Source: WTAW01 sp964406575 | GTDB lineage: Bacteria > Acidobacteriota > Aminicenantia > Aminicenantales > Aminicenantaceae | NCBI GenBank assembly: GCA_964406575.1 | Contig: CAYOSH010000022.1 | Coordinates: forward strand, 1-64,000 | Direction of reading: 5' to 3' | Length of the DNA stretch: 64,000 nucleotides | Part shown: positions 18,200 through 28,013 of the stretch, piece by piece | How positions within the stretch are numbered: the first letter of the stretch is position 1 | How the letters are laid out: each line of letters begins with the position of its first letter | Translations under genes and position numbers: made by a program | Notes under the pieces: generated by a model | Database searches by the model: none | What the model was told of the DNA's origin: nothing | What the model saw: the letters and a program-made list of their open reading frames with translations, nothing else

Positions 18200-19156
18200 C
18201 TATTCCATGATTTCTAAGGCATGATAGACGGCCTTGGCGATCTGGATATCCTGGACTGCAACGCCTGTCAGGTCTGCAATCGTGGTCTGTTCCTCGGCAG
18301 TTCTCCGAAGCTCCGGATGGACGATCACATTCCCTAATTCCACCACCCGCTCTTTTTCTAGTACGCCGGCTTTGAGCGCTTGATGGATCTCGCCTCTCAA
18401 AAGACACTGGCTGATACTGTCAGCGACGACTATATCTGCTTTTTGAAGAATTCGCGGGTCCAACTCATTCTTCTCCGGAGTATCGGATCCCATAGCGGTA
18501 ATATGCGTTCCCTTATGGACCTTATCGGCAGACAACAAGGGGGATTTCGAGGGTGTTGCCGTGACGATCAGATTGCAGTGTGCCGCGATATCCTCGGTCT
18601 TCAAGGTCGTCCGGATATTGTATCCTGCGGGCTCCATATCTGCTTTATATTCGTCCATCTCTTTCTGATTCATTCCCCACACCATAACTTCCTTGCAGTC
18701 TATGACAGGGGCTAAAAATTCAAGCTGCATGCGCCCCTGCGTTCCTGCTCCCACAATACCTATACGATCGACCTGTTTCGGAGCCAGGTATTTGGCAACG
18801 ACTGCACCTGCGGCAGCGGTACGCACGTTCGTCAGATGGCACTCATCCAGCAGTGCGCAAGCCAGCTCACCTGTTCCTTTTTTAAAGAGAAGAATAAGCC
18901 CGTCACTCGTATACCTATTCGAGCTGGGGCTTTCGAAGAATCCGGAGGCAATTTTAATGACATAATAATCGTCATCCACGATATATCCGTACTTGATGTG
19001 AACATCACCGGGAGGCTTTTTGAAGATCATCTCGCCCACGGGAGGGATCACGGCTTTGCCCTGGGAATAGGCCACAAATCCTTCCTCTATTTCTTGGACA
19101 GGTTGAAGTTTCTTTAAGACATCCTTGATTTGCGGGAGATCATAAAATTTACTCAT
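18200..19156 (-). CDS. ornithine cyclodeaminase/mu-crystallin family protein
   Basis: A 318-residue NAD(P)-binding protein of the ornithine cyclodeaminase family. The Rossmann motif is in RIGIVGAGTQGRMQL, preceded by the substrate-binding stretch LTNVRTAAAGAVVAKYL. Members convert ornithine to proline, or act as alanine or imino acid dehydrogenases and ectoine/tauropine enzymes, so exact substrate is open. It is divergent from the APC amino acid permease gene at 19501 and could share regulation with it. It converges on the M14 peptidase gene. Confidence 0.85.
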   Translation of the reverse strand: MSKFYDLPQIKDVLKKLQPVQEIEEGFVAYSQGKAVIPPVGEMIFKKPPGDVHIKYGYIVDDDYYVIKIASGFFESPSSNRYTSDGLILLFKKGTGELACALLDECHLTNVRTAAAGAVVAKYLAPKQVDRIGIVGAGTQGRMQLEFLAPVIDCKEVMVWGMNQKEMDEYKADMEPAGYNIRTTLKTEDIAAHCNLIVTATPSKSPLLSADKVHKGTHITAMGSDTPEKNELDPRILQKADIVVADSISQCLLRGEIHQALKAGVLEKERVVELGNVIVHPELRRTAEEQTTIADLTGVAVQDIQIAKAVYHALEIME

Positions 19157-19258
19157 TTCTTATTTCCTTTCCTGATTCTGATCATTATAGAATTATCAAC
19201 ACATGTTTACAAATCAATTAATTCCTCTCATGTTCATTGATTCGAGAAGTTTCTCTTT

Positions 19259-19408
19259 ATCCGTGATAAAGGGCCAGCTCCTTATGATGTAGGGTCCATT
19301 CCCCGAATGGACCGTTTGGGAAACGGTCCCTACAATTAGTCTATCGGATTCCCGTTGTTCGTTTTTAAAATCACTATTTCGGACACTCGAATGTGGCTTA
19401 TCACGGAT
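19259..19408. repeat. MITE-like element with terminal inverted repeats and nested hairpins
   Basis: A 150-base non-coding block in the ornithine cyclodeaminase/permease gap. It is bounded by an 11-base perfect terminal inverted repeat, ATCCGTGATAA (19259-19269) and TTATCACGGAT (19398-19408). Inside, TGTAGGG (19288-19294) pairs with CCCTACA (19328-19334) around two overlapping perfect 9-bp hairpins: GGTCCATTC/GAATGGACC (19293-19313) and GGACCGTTT/AAACGGTCC (19309-19329). This layout resembles small palindromic intergenic repeats of the REP/MITE type. Part of the terminal sequence recurs at 43318-43369. Confidence 0.6.
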
Positions 19409-19500
19409 TTAGTGACGCTTCCACAATTTCTCTTTTTCGTTGAATTGACTTCCTATCAGTCCTCTGATATAAAGGAGCGCATCCTGAGGGAGATCCACAA

Positions 19501-20895
19501 ATGAGTAACCAGGCAACTCAAGGTTCGTCTCAACTCTTGCGAAAGATGAACCTTCTGGATACGACATTTCTGGTCATAGGGGCCATCGTCGGCTCCGGAA
19601 TTTTTATGACGACCGGTTTCATTGCCGAGTATCTCCCCTCACCCCTCATGATCTTGATCGTCTGGCTGCTGGGAGGCTTTTTCGCCATGAGTGGAGCCCT
19701 GGCATTTGCGGAATTGGGAGCTATGTATCCTCAGGCAGGAGGACAGTACATCTATCTGCGGGAAGCGTACGGTCGCTGGGCAGGTTTTCTTTACGGATGG
19801 GGATTTTTCTGGGTGATCGAGTGCGGTGGCGTTGCCGCCCTGGCCGTCGGATTTGCGGAATACTTCGGGTACTTTGTCCCGGCCCTGTCGACAAAGACCT
19901 ATCTCTTGAAATTCCATCTTCTAAATCTCGATTATTCCTTATCTGCAGGACAATTGATTGCCGTGGCCTCTATCCTGTTTTTGTCTGCCGTCAATTACCT
20001 GGGTATCAAAAGCGGTATCATGGTTCAGAATATTTTCACATTCTTACGGATTGCGGCAGTGGCCGTGTTGATTGTGCTTGGCCTGGCATTGGGCTCGAAA
20101 GCAGGAGTCACCTCCCCAGAGGGACTGTTTACGGGTGATATGTCCTTCAGCATCAAACTGTTCGGACTGGCTTTCATCGCCGTTCTCTGGACTTATGATG
20201 GCTGGTATAGCGTAAACTGCGCCGCTGAAGAGATAAAGAATCCCGGTAAAAACATTCCCCGCGGTTTGATCTTGGGGACTCTGAGCGTTACCCTCATTTA
20301 TTTTCTGGTGAACGTGGTCTACGTGACGGCTTTACCTGTCGAGCGCATGAAAGGAGTCGCCCGCATCGGGGAGCTGGCGTCCACGCAGCTCTTCGGACAG
20401 ACAGCGACTTTATTTATCTCGGGCACGATCATGATTTCGATCTTCGGATGTCTGAGTGCATCCATCCTGTACGGACCGAGAGTTTTTTTCGCTATGGCAC
20501 AGGACCGCTGTTTCTTCAAGAGTATGCGCTATGTCCATCCCCGTTACAGGGTTCCGACAAAAGCCATCGTCTGGCAGGGAATCTGGTCTTCCCTTCTCTG
20601 CTTATCCGGAACCTATCAAGACCTGTTCGAGTACGTTGTCTTCGCTCTTGTCATATTCTGGGCTGCGACCGGCTTGGCGGTCATCATCCTGCGCTCCAAA
20701 CAGCCCACAATCCCACGCCCTTATAAATCATGGGGATATCCTGTCTTGCCTATCCTTTTTGTCTTGATCAACCTCGGCGTTTTTTTGAACACGATCTGGG
20801 CTCAACCCCTTCAATCTCTCATCGGTCTCCTCATCCTCATTGCAGGCATTCCTGCCTTCCTTCACTGGAAATCTAAGGAAACGAAAACTCCCTGA
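19501..20895 (+). CDS. APC family amino acid permease
   Basis: A 464-residue integral membrane protein with about twelve hydrophobic helices. The first helix region has the GAIVGSGIFM motif characteristic of amino acid/polyamine/organocation transporters. The sequence is closest to the L-type/LAT-like and general amino acid permease groups (GGQYIYLREAYG, YDGWYSVNCAAEEIKNP). It should import or exchange amino acids across the cytoplasmic membrane. GAGGGAG lies upstream of the ATG. Its divergent neighbour is an ornithine cyclodeaminase-like gene, which suggests ornithine, proline or a related amino acid as substrate. Confidence 0.87.
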   Translation: MSNQATQGSSQLLRKMNLLDTTFLVIGAIVGSGIFMTTGFIAEYLPSPLMILIVWLLGGFFAMSGALAFAELGAMYPQAGGQYIYLREAYGRWAGFLYGWGFFWVIECGGVAALAVGFAEYFGYFVPALSTKTYLLKFHLLNLDYSLSAGQLIAVASILFLSAVNYLGIKSGIMVQNIFTFLRIAAVAVLIVLGLALGSKAGVTSPEGLFTGDMSFSIKLFGLAFIAVLWTYDGWYSVNCAAEEIKNPGKNIPRGLILGTLSVTLIYFLVNVVYVTALPVERMKGVARIGELASTQLFGQTATLFISGTIMISIFGCLSASILYGPRVFFAMAQDRCFFKSMRYVHPRYRVPTKAIVWQGIWSSLLCLSGTYQDLFEYVVFALVIFWAATGLAVIILRSKQPTIPRPYKSWGYPVLPILFVLINLGVFLNTIWAQPLQSLIGLLILIAGIPAFLHWKSKETKTP

Positions 20896-21356
20896 CCACT
20901 AATTTTGAATGAATACTGCGCTGCCTGGCAAGAGACCGTCTCGGTCGCGACAAATAAATTTCCTGGTTCTCTTCCATATTGTGTGGGTAAATCAAGACTC
21001 GTGTGAAGAAGGAAAAGGATTCAGGGATACCCAAAACGTTTTTACAATTAAAAAATTAGATTCTGTGAAAATCAGTGATGCCTTAAGATTGATAGCAGAT
21101 TCGGACAGAATGCTACAATTGGTCGAGTTGTTAGGGTAGGATTTACTAGGTTCAATCGGCACTCCCAGGAAGGATATTATGGCCGTCGAATATGCGATTT
21201 GTAATTTAATATGGATAATTTTAAGATAATACTGCAATTTTGCAGGGATATTCGGTGGAATCAAATAATATACGACGTCAATGAAGGGAGATTTGTATCA
21301 AATCCAGCACGCTGTATATTAATAGTTAGGTGAGGCTAGGGACAAAGGAGAACGCG
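20896..21356. other. intergenic region without recognised feature
   Basis: About 460 bases. A 76-codon frame at 20909-21139 lacks any recognisable content and has no ribosome site, so I do not call it. No repeat, RNA gene or terminator is apparent. The GGAG site at 21347-21350 belongs to the next gene. Confidence 0.4.
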
Positions 21357-21761
21357 ATGAGAACCAAAGTGGGTTTATGGATTGACCATAGGAAGGCCAT
21401 TATTGTGGCTGTTACGGATAAAGGGGAAGAGATAGGACTGATAGTATCGAAGGTTGAGAAACAGCTCCAACGTTCTGGTGATTCGCCTCTTAAGGGGCAC
21501 TATGAATCGCAGAAAGTGCCGGTAGATGCTAGCCGCCAGAGAACGTTTACGGGACATCTCAACATTTACTACAAGGCGGTAATTGCGTGTCTTCGTGATG
21601 CGGAATCCATTCTGATATTTGGCCCTGGTGAGGCAAAGGGCGAACTGAAGAAACGTCTTGAAGAAAGCAAACTGGGCGGACGCATCGCAGGTATTGAAAC
21701 AGTTGACAGGATGACGGATCGCCAGATTGCGGCGAAAGTTCGACAGTACTTTGCAGAATAG
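21357..21761 (+). CDS. conserved small protein resembling eRF1 domain-3-like/host-attachment family
   Basis: A 134-residue protein. I chose ATG 21357 because AAAGGAG stands six bases before it; an upstream in-frame GTG at 21330 has no such site. The sequence opens with a beta strand carrying GLWIDHRKAIIV and has a middle segment ESILIFGPGEAKGELKKRL, a pattern seen in bacterial proteins related to the third domain of eRF1/Pelota and the host-attachment family. The C-terminal MTDRQIAAKVRQYF is common in these. Biochemical role is unknown. It is a single gene flanked by long non-coding stretches. Confidence 0.65.
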   Translation: MRTKVGLWIDHRKAIIVAVTDKGEEIGLIVSKVEKQLQRSGDSPLKGHYESQKVPVDASRQRTFTGHLNIYYKAVIACLRDAESILIFGPGEAKGELKKRLEESKLGGRIAGIETVDRMTDRQIAAKVRQYFAE

Positions 21762-22107
21762 CCTTCGGCAATAGTAAAAATATTTTGAATTTGATCAGAG
21801 TACTGGGTGAATCGCTTTTAGTCAAAAAATTCTTTCCATTTGTTAAAGTGACCAATTAAAGCGATAGGGGGGATAATCATAATACGTAATGAGGGAACCC
21901 GATAGAGTCGGGCGCGAGGACTGTATGAGCAATAGAAGGTCACTTAGGAAGTGGTGATAATAGTTATAAAATATCCATGTGTGTGATTCACAAGCGTGCG
22001 CAGTTTCGCAGCGCCGAGCAGAATAAATTGAAGGGACTTCCATTAATTAATTCAATGAGTGAGAGGCGGCGTGAAAAAATAGAAGAGAACCAATTTTAAC
22101 TGAGCAT
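21762..22107. other. intergenic region without recognised feature
   Basis: About 345 bases between convergent genes. The stretch around 21885-21935 is purine-rich and has short local complementarity, but I cannot assign it to a known RNA or mobile element. No terminator is obvious. Confidence 0.35.
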
Positions 22108-23592
22108 TCAGAGAATTTTGTTGAATCCCAGATTCCGTATCTCATCGGCTTGCATTACAAAGCCGACAACTCTTTTGCTCTCATCTCTGATAAAGTCTAT
22201 CCTGCAAGTGCCCAGGTCATACGCATCGTCGTTCATATAAGTGCCCATGAAACCGTCGGTTGATATCGCTTCCACGAAGCTCTCATGCCTTCCCAGTTTC
22301 ATAGACAATTTATCATCTTTCATTTTTAAGATCGCCGTGGCATCAAGCTCATCAGAATAATAGGTGCCTACAAATTCTGCAAGAGCCGCTGTCGATAACG
22401 TCTTGAGAGTCGGTTTTGTTTTGGGGGAGAGGCCTTCTTCTCTCTCAACTTTCTCTTTAGACTCTGTAAACTGGTCGGCCAAATACACATCCGCAATCCT
22501 CCTTGCGATTCTTTCCGGTTCGAACGAACCCAGATTGGACAAAATCACCACAGAGAATTTCTGTTCCGGGAACTGGATATAGTGCGCCTTATATCCGACA
22601 AATGAGCCTCCATGGCTGATCAATTTCAGGCCTTTATATGTGCTGATGCTTAGGCCAAATGCATAGTCGATCGCTGTCCCGTCATTGAGTCGAGCGGGGG
22701 TGGTTATCAAATCTATCAGCGCCCGGGTCTTGTTCCCCAGTTTATTCGTATAAAAATTCTGATCCCACTTGAAGAAATCATCGACCGTCGTGTAAATTCC
22801 TCCATCGCCGATCATATCGAGCTGGGTCATATGAATCTTAAAGCCTCCCTCTGCAAGAGGCAGATATCCCGATGCCCTATTCTTCACGATCTCATTGATA
22901 TCGTCGTGAAAATAAGTGCTCGTCATGCCGAGTGGATCGAAGATATATTTCTTTGCAAATTCTCTAGTCTTCATACCGCTTGCACGGCCAACAATTTCTG
23001 CCAGCAGAAAATATCCTGAATTCGAATAGGAATATTTATCTCCCGGCTTAAAATTGAGCTCTCTCTGACGGGCAAGGAGTTCGATCACCTCCGGAGACGT
23101 GTAGAAATATCCTCCCGATCTCCCTGCCAGCGCCTGAAGAACTAAGTAATCGCGTATCCCACTCGTGTGGTGAATCAGATGGCGGATGGTCACCGGAGGA
23201 ATATACGCATGCATCTCGGGAAGGAATTTTTGGATATCGTCGTCCAAAGACAGTTTTCCTTGCTCAGCGAGCAGAGCAATACACATGGCTGTAAACTGTT
23301 TTGAGACCGAACCTACCCGAAAGACAGATTGTGGGGTGATGGGAATGTTGTACTCGAGATTGGCCGTGCCGTATCCCCGGGCATATACGATCCTTCCATC
23401 TTGAAAAATGCCGAGTGCTGCACCCGGGGAATCCACTCTGTCCCAACTCTCAAAGAGTGCATCGACCTTATCTGTCGCTTCAGAGTGGGTATACGCCTGG
23501 AGGGACAAAAGAGGCGAAACATTGGCTAAGAGAAAAACAATCAGGCAAAACCATAAGACAGGACTCAGGAAGTTTTTTAACTTAAAATGCAC
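22108..23592 (-). CDS. secreted serine hydrolase, beta-lactamase/class C family
   Basis: A 494-residue exported hydrolase of the AmpC/DD-peptidase/EstB superfamily. After a hydrophobic signal segment (about 12-33) it has the catalytic SxxK motif S95-V-S-K98, the YxN motif in YSYSNSGYFLL and the third HxG box in LISHGGSFVGY. The last 100 residues form an added beta domain (DUF3471-like). Such proteins hydrolyse D-amino peptides, esters or amides in the periplasm. It follows the TonB receptor gene on the same strand with 131 bases between and may be co-expressed with it. Confidence 0.84.
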   Translation of the reverse strand: MHFKLKNFLSPVLWFCLIVFLLANVSPLLSLQAYTHSEATDKVDALFESWDRVDSPGAALGIFQDGRIVYARGYGTANLEYNIPITPQSVFRVGSVSKQFTAMCIALLAEQGKLSLDDDIQKFLPEMHAYIPPVTIRHLIHHTSGIRDYLVLQALAGRSGGYFYTSPEVIELLARQRELNFKPGDKYSYSNSGYFLLAEIVGRASGMKTREFAKKYIFDPLGMTSTYFHDDINEIVKNRASGYLPLAEGGFKIHMTQLDMIGDGGIYTTVDDFFKWDQNFYTNKLGNKTRALIDLITTPARLNDGTAIDYAFGLSISTYKGLKLISHGGSFVGYKAHYIQFPEQKFSVVILSNLGSFEPERIARRIADVYLADQFTESKEKVEREEGLSPKTKPTLKTLSTAALAEFVGTYYSDELDATAILKMKDDKLSMKLGRHESFVEAISTDGFMGTYMNDDAYDLGTCRIDFIRDESKRVVGFVMQADEIRNLGFNKIL

Positions 23593-23723
23593 TTTGACTC
23601 ACCTCCTCATCGCATTTTTAATGTTAAAGGTCGCTTTTGGGCACAAAGCGATCCCCGCTCTACGTCATCGGTTCCAATCTAAATTCCGGGTGTTTTTCTG
23701 CGGAATATTCCTCTCAGATTCCA

Positions 23724-26456
23724 CTAGAATGACAAGCGAATTCCCAATTGCACTCTTCGCGGGGGGATGATTCGAGCCGGCTGCATGAAGCCCTCTGCAG
23801 TCCCTCTTGTCGTTAAAGTTTCCACCATCGTCGCTTCGTTAAAGAGATTGAATATATCCGCGGCGATCCTCAAGCTGAATCTCTCTTTGTACCTGAACGC
23901 TTTTTCTATTCTCAGGTCAAGAAGATTCCAAGCATCCAGGTGATATGTGGAACCCCTTGGCTCTGCCAGGATCGAAAATGCTCCTTGATCCATTCCTGTG
24001 ACAGAAATAGTCCTTGCTATCGGTTTTCCGCTCATCGCCGTGTAACTGGCACTCACGCTGAAGTCATAAGGTAAAAGATACGTTCCCTGCACCTTGAACA
24101 TGAACCTTCGATCGCTTTGCAACAGTCCGTCGTAGCCAGTGTTGTTGATGAGGTCATTCGGATCCCTCAATCCTGAAAAGTTCCCTTGAGTCAATTGGCC
24201 CGTCGATGATACTCCAGAAGCTTTCGAGTAGACAAAAGATGAGCTCAACTGCCAGTTGTTCGATAACCGCTTATTCAGTGTGATAAACAATCCTTGGTAT
24301 TTCTGTTTGTAGTCTGGGTGGTTGATCAGGGTGAGAAAATCATCGCCTGGATCAGTTGTCTGATTCCAGACCTGTATGGTCTTTCCTGCAAACTCATCGT
24401 AGTAGTCCACAGCTTCAAATTCGGCAGCCGTATTCCACCATGATAGAAAATCCTTGGTGTATTTGTAGACATAGGTTATTTCCAGCCCGAAATCTGCAAT
24501 TAATTCCCGGCTTAATCCCACAGATAACTGCTGGCAGAGGCTACTTTTCAGATTATCGCCTACGGCTCTTCCGCCGCGTGGATCCCATGACCAGGAAAAG
24601 ATGTCATACTGTTCCGTATCCCAATTGTAAAGGTAGGCATAGACGGGCTGCGAGCTGGGAGAAAGTGAAAAAAAAGTGCTCAGGTATAAGCCTTCGTAAT
24701 AGTGCCCGTATGTGGCTCTCAAAATAGTCTTGGCATCGGAAGTGAGCCGATAGACTAGGCCCACTCTTGGTGACCAGTTACTCCAAGAGATAACATTCGA
24801 TACGCCTTCAATAGTGTTACCAGTTGGGTTTCTATTCACATCGATCTCTTCCACATCGAAAATATCGCCGGATTGTTGATCGAATCGTAGTCCCAAATTG
24901 ACTGTCAACCTGTCGCCGATGGCCCAAGCATCATCCACGAACACACCGAGCCTGTTGACGCTGGCCCCGTAGTTGTAAGGATTTTGGAAGTATGCGGCAT
25001 AGGGATAGCCATCATAATCATAATAGGCGACACCGCCTGAATAGGAGTAGATACCGGCATAATGTCCTCGGGTAAATTGGACACCGACTTTAAAATCGTG
25101 ATTTCCGCCTATGAAATCATCTGCATAATAACTGAGGGTAGCGTTGGCTTGGATTCTGGAAGCATCTGCCTTGGTCCAGCCCCATATCCCGTTCGTGGAA
25201 TAGCCCGTTGCCGCATCATAATGGATAGACTCATCCAGATTTCCATCCTGTGGAACCCACTCGTCATGGGCAAACCATCCCCCTAATTTAAGCTCAAAAA
25301 TTGCATCCTGGCTCAGAACTGATGTGAGGAGCAGGTTGGGAACAAGGTACCATCCGGGCTCCAAGGCAGCCGCGTCGTAGGGCTGAGCGGGCGTGATGAC
25401 ATCAGGCAGATCATACACTTCATGCTGATACGATATCATCAGTCTATTGTTTTTGTTGAGCTGCATGGTTAGCTTTAGAAATCCTCTCTTATAATCAGCT
25501 TTTGTAGGAAATTCTGGTGGAGTTCCCAGTTGGGAATAGGCGGATCGCTTCCACTGAAGATTACTGTAGAGCCAAATTGTGTCCTTCTTCAAAGGTCCGG
25601 ATAATTCTAAGCTGAAATCGTTCTGGTAATCGACATTATAAGGGTATTCTGCATCAGGCACATTATTGCCGACAAAACTCGAAGGAAGGAGATAAGTGTT
25701 GAACTCTCCTCGAAAATCATTGCTCCCCGATTTCGTGACGACATTGATGACGGCTCCCTGGAAATTCCCATACTCTGCGGGGGCTCCGATGGAGATGATC
25801 TCACCTTCCTGATAAATATCGGGATTGTTCCACACCCACGTGGTGCCGTTGAAATCGAAAGATGTGTCAACCCCATCAACCAGGTACGAATCCGAAAAGT
25901 AGGACGATCCGAGAGAGGAATGCCATTCTTCTCCTTGCGTTTCATTTGCTGAGACACCCGGAGCCCAGAGCATGATGTCTATATAGGTGAAACGACTTTT
26001 GGGGATATTCTGCAGTAAATCAAGATTGTAGTTGGCAGTTGTCCCTGATTTAGTGACATCGATCACCGGAGATTCTCCGACAACTGTGACTGTTTCTTCA
26101 ACAGCTGCTTGTTGCAGAACGACATCCACGGTGACTGTTTTTCCCACAGAAACGATAATATCTTCCCTCTTGAGTGATTGGAATCCTGCCAATGAGACGG
26201 TCATTTCGTATGTTCCCGGGGGAAGCGCAGAAAATATAAAAACACCGCTCGTAGAGGTTAGATCAGCTTTGACACCGCCAATAAGATCCGGGCTCTGGAT
26301 TTCTACACTTGCTCCCGGGAGATTCTCATCGGCATCATCTCTTACAGTGCCTCGAATGGTTCCGGTCAACCGCTGGGCCGAGGAAAAACTCACCATTAAA
26401 AGAAGAAAAACCATCAAAAATGGAATAGACCTGAAGAAAATCCTTCTAAGAATCAT
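23724..26456 (-). CDS. TonB-dependent receptor with carboxypeptidase-regulatory-like domain
   Basis: A 910-residue outer-membrane protein. A signal peptide (1-27) is followed by an Ig-like carboxypeptidase-regulatory domain (about 30-115; GTIRGTVRDDADENLPGASV), a TonB plug (about 125-250) and a long barrel ending in the aromatic C-terminus LGIRLSF. It probably imports an oligomeric or peptide ligand, with energy from TonB. No SusD partner is nearby. AAGGAGG precedes the start. A palindrome with IclR-site geometry lies about 70 bases upstream. A serine hydrolase gene follows it. Confidence 0.88.
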   Translation of the reverse strand: MILRRIFFRSIPFLMVFLLLMVSFSSAQRLTGTIRGTVRDDADENLPGASVEIQSPDLIGGVKADLTSTSGVFIFSALPPGTYEMTVSLAGFQSLKREDIIVSVGKTVTVDVVLQQAAVEETVTVVGESPVIDVTKSGTTANYNLDLLQNIPKSRFTYIDIMLWAPGVSANETQGEEWHSSLGSSYFSDSYLVDGVDTSFDFNGTTWVWNNPDIYQEGEIISIGAPAEYGNFQGAVINVVTKSGSNDFRGEFNTYLLPSSFVGNNVPDAEYPYNVDYQNDFSLELSGPLKKDTIWLYSNLQWKRSAYSQLGTPPEFPTKADYKRGFLKLTMQLNKNNRLMISYQHEVYDLPDVITPAQPYDAAALEPGWYLVPNLLLTSVLSQDAIFELKLGGWFAHDEWVPQDGNLDESIHYDAATGYSTNGIWGWTKADASRIQANATLSYYADDFIGGNHDFKVGVQFTRGHYAGIYSYSGGVAYYDYDGYPYAAYFQNPYNYGASVNRLGVFVDDAWAIGDRLTVNLGLRFDQQSGDIFDVEEIDVNRNPTGNTIEGVSNVISWSNWSPRVGLVYRLTSDAKTILRATYGHYYEGLYLSTFFSLSPSSQPVYAYLYNWDTEQYDIFSWSWDPRGGRAVGDNLKSSLCQQLSVGLSRELIADFGLEITYVYKYTKDFLSWWNTAAEFEAVDYYDEFAGKTIQVWNQTTDPGDDFLTLINHPDYKQKYQGLFITLNKRLSNNWQLSSSFVYSKASGVSSTGQLTQGNFSGLRDPNDLINNTGYDGLLQSDRRFMFKVQGTYLLPYDFSVSASYTAMSGKPIARTISVTGMDQGAFSILAEPRGSTYHLDAWNLLDLRIEKAFRYKERFSLRIAADIFNLFNEATMVETLTTRGTAEGFMQPARIIPPRRVQLGIRLSF

Positions 26457-26865
26457 TTTGCCTCCTTCAAGCTTGCGATTAGAAAAGTTGAGATATTTAT
26501 TTTATCTCCCCATATACCATTCTACTTGTTCCACAATGCGGAACTCTGTATCATACTCTGATTCATTATTTGAACAATTGATCAGTTTTGTCAAGCTCTA
26601 ATACAGCCTTTTTAATATTATTTTTATCCAATCGCAATTTTGGCGTGTTGGATAAAATTCAATTTGTTTTAATGCAAGTTGTATGCCAATCTTCTTGGAA
26701 ATGATTTCAAAGAATTCTATGCCGAGTTGAGGTTCCAAAATACTCTGCTTTTTTCATGATCCTCGTTCATAAATTTGGAGAATTCAATTTATTGAATTGG
26801 CAGGAAAAAGTTAAAGTGAAGCAACTCTGCTTTCAAAATAGAGGTTAGAGTGCGCCGATATCCGG
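26457..26865. other. intergenic region with TonB receptor promoter
   Basis: About 410 AT-rich bases between the SDR gene and the receptor gene, both leftward. Besides the palindrome at 26528-26544 I see no coding frame or RNA gene. Confidence 0.4.
26528..26544. promoter_or_regulatory. candidate IclR-type operator palindrome
   Basis: Perfect inverted repeat GTTCC-N7-GGAAC, 72 bases upstream of the TonB receptor start. Its 5-7-5 geometry is shared with the palindrome before the iclR gene (2346-2362), and the sequence is close to known IclR-family sites of the TTCCxxxxxxxGGAA type. Control by an IclR protein is inferred. Confidence 0.42.
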
Positions 26866-27630
26866 TTAATCGGCCGTCCCACCTCCGTCAACAACAAGCG
26901 TTGCTCCTGTCATGAAGGTGGAGTCGTCAGAGGCAAGAAAGAGTGCGGCTTTGGCGATTTCCCCGGGCGTCCCGATCCGGCCCATCGGGCGTTGCGCGAC
27001 AGCTTGCTCATGGTATTCTTCCCATGTCATTCCGCGCATCCGGGCATCTTCACCGAGCATCGGGGTTTCGACATCACCGGGACAGAGGCAGTTCACACGG
27101 ATTCCCTGTCTTGCGTGATCTAGGGCCATGGCCTTTGTTAAAAGAACAACACCGCCTTTGGATGCACAGTAAGATACGGCTTCGTTGCCGCCCACAATCC
27201 CCCATCCGGAACCGTTATTGATGATCACGCCGCTCTTTTGGGCGATCATGTGAGGGAGAGCGAATTTTGACATCAGATATGTCCCCTTAAGGTTGATATC
27301 GATGGTGAGATCCCATTCTTCTTCTGAACAATCCACTGCAGTGTTCGGGAAATAAACTCCTGCATTGTTAAAGAGAATATCCAGCCGTTCAAAAGCCTTC
27401 ATCGTTTTCTCAACAGTACTCTGGCACTCATCGGGAAACCGAATATCTGCGATAATGTATATCGCCTGACCGCCGCCATCAATGATTTCTTTGACGACTT
27501 CTTCACATCTGTTCTCATTGCGGCCCGTAATACATACCCTCGCACCCTCTTTGGCAAAAAGAATGGCTGTGGCTTTGCCTATTCCGGAGTTCCCCCCGGT
27601 GATTAAAGCGACCTTATCCTTAAGTTTCAT
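26866..27630 (-). CDS. SDR family oxidoreductase
   Basis: A 254-residue classical short-chain dehydrogenase: glycine motif TGGNSGIG near the N-terminus, NNAG in LFNNAGVY, and catalytic Y-x-x-x-K in SYCASKGG. The C-terminal FMTGATLVVDGG is typical of FabG/glucose-dehydrogenase-like enzymes. I chose the ATG at 27630 because GGAGG lies seven bases ahead of it, inside the longer frame that begins at 27642. The substrate is unknown. The TonB receptor gene lies 409 bases downstream, so co-transcription is uncertain. Confidence 0.85.
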   Translation of the reverse strand: MKLKDKVALITGGNSGIGKATAILFAKEGARVCITGRNENRCEEVVKEIIDGGGQAIYIIADIRFPDECQSTVEKTMKAFERLDILFNNAGVYFPNTAVDCSEEEWDLTIDINLKGTYLMSKFALPHMIAQKSGVIINNGSGWGIVGGNEAVSYCASKGGVVLLTKAMALDHARQGIRVNCLCPGDVETPMLGEDARMRGMTWEEYHEQAVAQRPMGRIGTPGEIAKAALFLASDDSTFMTGATLVVDGGGTAD

Positions 27631-28013
27631 ATTATCCTCCATCTCTCGTTTTATATATAGGTCGAACCATGAAACTACTCTTTGAAGACGAGCGGACTAA
27701 GGATGCATAAGACCATGGAGTAAAAAATCATAACTGTTCCTTTCCAATTTTTCAACTTCTATCATGAGAGGATAAACATCCTTATTTCTGTGATAAGAGC
27801 ATTAGACGTAAAAAAGAGAGAGACACTGTCCTTATGAATCGGATGGCGGCGGGTGGGGGGGTCTTCGACGAATATGGACTGTGACGAACTCTTGCTTTTA
27901 TCATTTGACTTGAAAACATCACGGAAATAAGGATGCTTCCCATGAGAGTCATTAAAATTATGCTCTTTGGTCCCGTTGAAATTAGAGAGCGAAAGAGATA
28001 AAATAATGACAAG
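27631..28013. other. divergent intergenic region
   Basis: About 380 bases between the leftward SDR gene and the rightward zinc-ribbon gene. The long leftward frame that crosses it (27762-28283) has no recognisable protein and lies antisense to the zinc-ribbon gene. A G-rich patch lies at 27840-27865. No RNA gene or repeat seen. Confidence 0.35.

Noticed and set aside
20909..21139. 76-codon frame after the APC permease
   Set aside because: No ribosome site, no homologous pattern, probably chance.
21880..21960. Purine-rich stretch reminiscent of a group II intron end
   Set aside because: No domain V hairpin or maturase could be made out by eye.
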